Below, in pieces: positions 12,120-12,536 of a DNA stretch of 12,536 nucleotides (position 1 is the first letter of the stretch; the number at the start of each line of letters is the position of its first letter). The stretch is from NCBI GenBank assembly GCA_019114585.1, contig DXFE01000036.1:1-12536 (forward strand), given 5' to 3'. This DNA is from Gemmiger_A avium (GTDB taxonomy: Bacteria > Bacillota > Clostridia > Oscillospirales > Ruminococcaceae). The position numbers and the translations under genes are program-made. A model generated the notes under the pieces. It was not told the origin of the DNA and ran no database searches. It worked only from the letters and a program-made list of their open reading frames with translations.

Positions 12120-12536
12120 TCACAGAAGCGGCGCAAACAGCCGCAGGAACAACTGGAACAGCCGTTTGGGCCAGGGGGTGTGGTCCACATCCTCGATGGT
12201 CACTTCCCGGCTCTGGGTCATGCAGCGCTCAATGTCCCGGCGCACATCCTGCACCATCTTGCCGCCGTAAAAAGCACAGCAGTTTTCAAAATGCAGATAC
12301 AGGCTGCGGTAGTCCATGTTGGCGCTGCCCACCACCGCCATCCGGTCATCCGACACATACATCTTGGCGTGGATGAAGCCGGGGGTGTATTCGTAGATGC
12401 GGACGCCCGCCTCCAGCAGGGTGCGGTAGAAGCTCTGGGTCACCCAGTAGACATACCATTTGTCCGGGATACCGGGGGTGATGATCCGCACGTCCACGCC
12501 GCTCTTGGCGGCCAGCTTCAGGCTGGAGATCATCTC
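12120..12536 (-). CDS. Cardiolipin synthase-like phospholipase D protein, 3' part only
   Basis: The C-terminal 138 residues of a phospholipase D-superfamily protein; the gene runs off the right edge, and its start and first HKD motif are not visible. The visible second HKD motif is IHAKMYVSDDRMAVVGSANMDYRS, with His, Lys and Asp of HxKxxxxD in place (about residues 56, 58 and 63 of the fragment). The preceding block SGVDVRIITPGIPDKWYVYWVTQSFYRTLLEAGVRIYEYTPGF is typical of bacterial cardiolipin synthase (Cls), which joins two phosphatidylglycerols at the membrane. The C-terminus is hydrophobic and basic (WPKRLFQLFLRLFAPLL), as in Cls proteins, where it may touch the membrane. The frame is open at the window edge, so the fragment is cut off rather than degraded. 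Confidence 0.9.
   Translation of the reverse strand, partial: EMISSLKLAAKSGVDVRIITPGIPDKWYVYWVTQSFYRTLLEAGVRIYEYTPGFIHAKMYVSDDRMAVVGSANMDYRSLYLHFENCCAFYGGKMVQDVRRDIERCMTQSREVTIEDVDHTPWPKRLFQLFLRLFAPLL

Noticed and set aside
1..12536. CRISPR arrays, insertion sequences, phage genes, tRNA or rRNA genes
   Set aside because: No spaced direct repeats, transposase motifs, integrase-like frames or cloverleaf-like sequences were seen; the repeats present are terminators and short leader hairpins.

Overview
The window looks like chromosomal DNA from a G+C-rich anaerobic gut Firmicute. It is most likely in the Oscillospiraceae (Faecalibacterium, Gemmiger or Subdoligranulum-like). The evidence is a glycyl-radical pyruvate formate-lyase with its activase, strong AGGAGG-type ribosome binding sites, near-consensus sigma-A promoters, and Firmicute-type orphan families (YerC/YecD, DUF1836, DUF3842, an EF-G-like paralogue). 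The genus is inferred from family resemblance and composition; no 16S or other marker is present. I see no mobile element, CRISPR array, tRNA, rRNA or phage gene. All protein families are known, so the less ordinary content is in domain architecture and RNA leaders.

Layout. (1) 1-2837: pflB (5' end cut off by the window) overlapping pflA by 4 nt, a fermentative pyruvate-cleavage operon. (2) 3033-4689: a small Xre-type regulator with a C-terminal membrane segment, then an SLC13/ArsB-like anion permease with a hairpin-containing leader. (3) 4711-5350: a bidirectional terminator, then a YerC/TrpR-like repressor on the minus strand, divergent from the next gene. (4) 5351-7429: an EF-G-like translational GTPase whose switch II lacks the usual catalytic histidine. 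(5) 7753-8244: greA behind a perfect consensus promoter. (6) 8421-10430: lysS carrying an extra C-terminal tRNA-binding (Trbp111/EMAP-like) domain. (7) 10620-11625: ruvX (yqgF) and a DUF1836 gene with a MerR-like helix-turn-helix, probably co-transcribed. (8) 11632-12536: a bidirectional terminator, then on the minus strand a DUF3842 gene downstream of the 3' part of a cardiolipin-synthase-like phospholipase D gene (its 5' end is outside the window).

How they fit together. Four consecutive plus-strand loci (EF-G-like, greA, lysS, ruvX) serve translation, transcript elongation and rRNA maturation. Each has its own promoter, and terminators separate most of them, so they are neighbours rather than one operon. 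The most notable non-coding observation is that all seven transcription units with a visible promoter (Xre, permease, yerC, EF-G-like, greA, lysS, ruvX) have a G+C-rich stem-loop. It starts within about 1 to 13 nt of the predicted transcription start and lies upstream of the Shine-Dalgarno sequence. This recurrent 5'-terminal hairpin layout may be an mRNA-stability or translation-control habit of this genome, but it needs folding statistics to separate it from chance in G+C-rich DNA.
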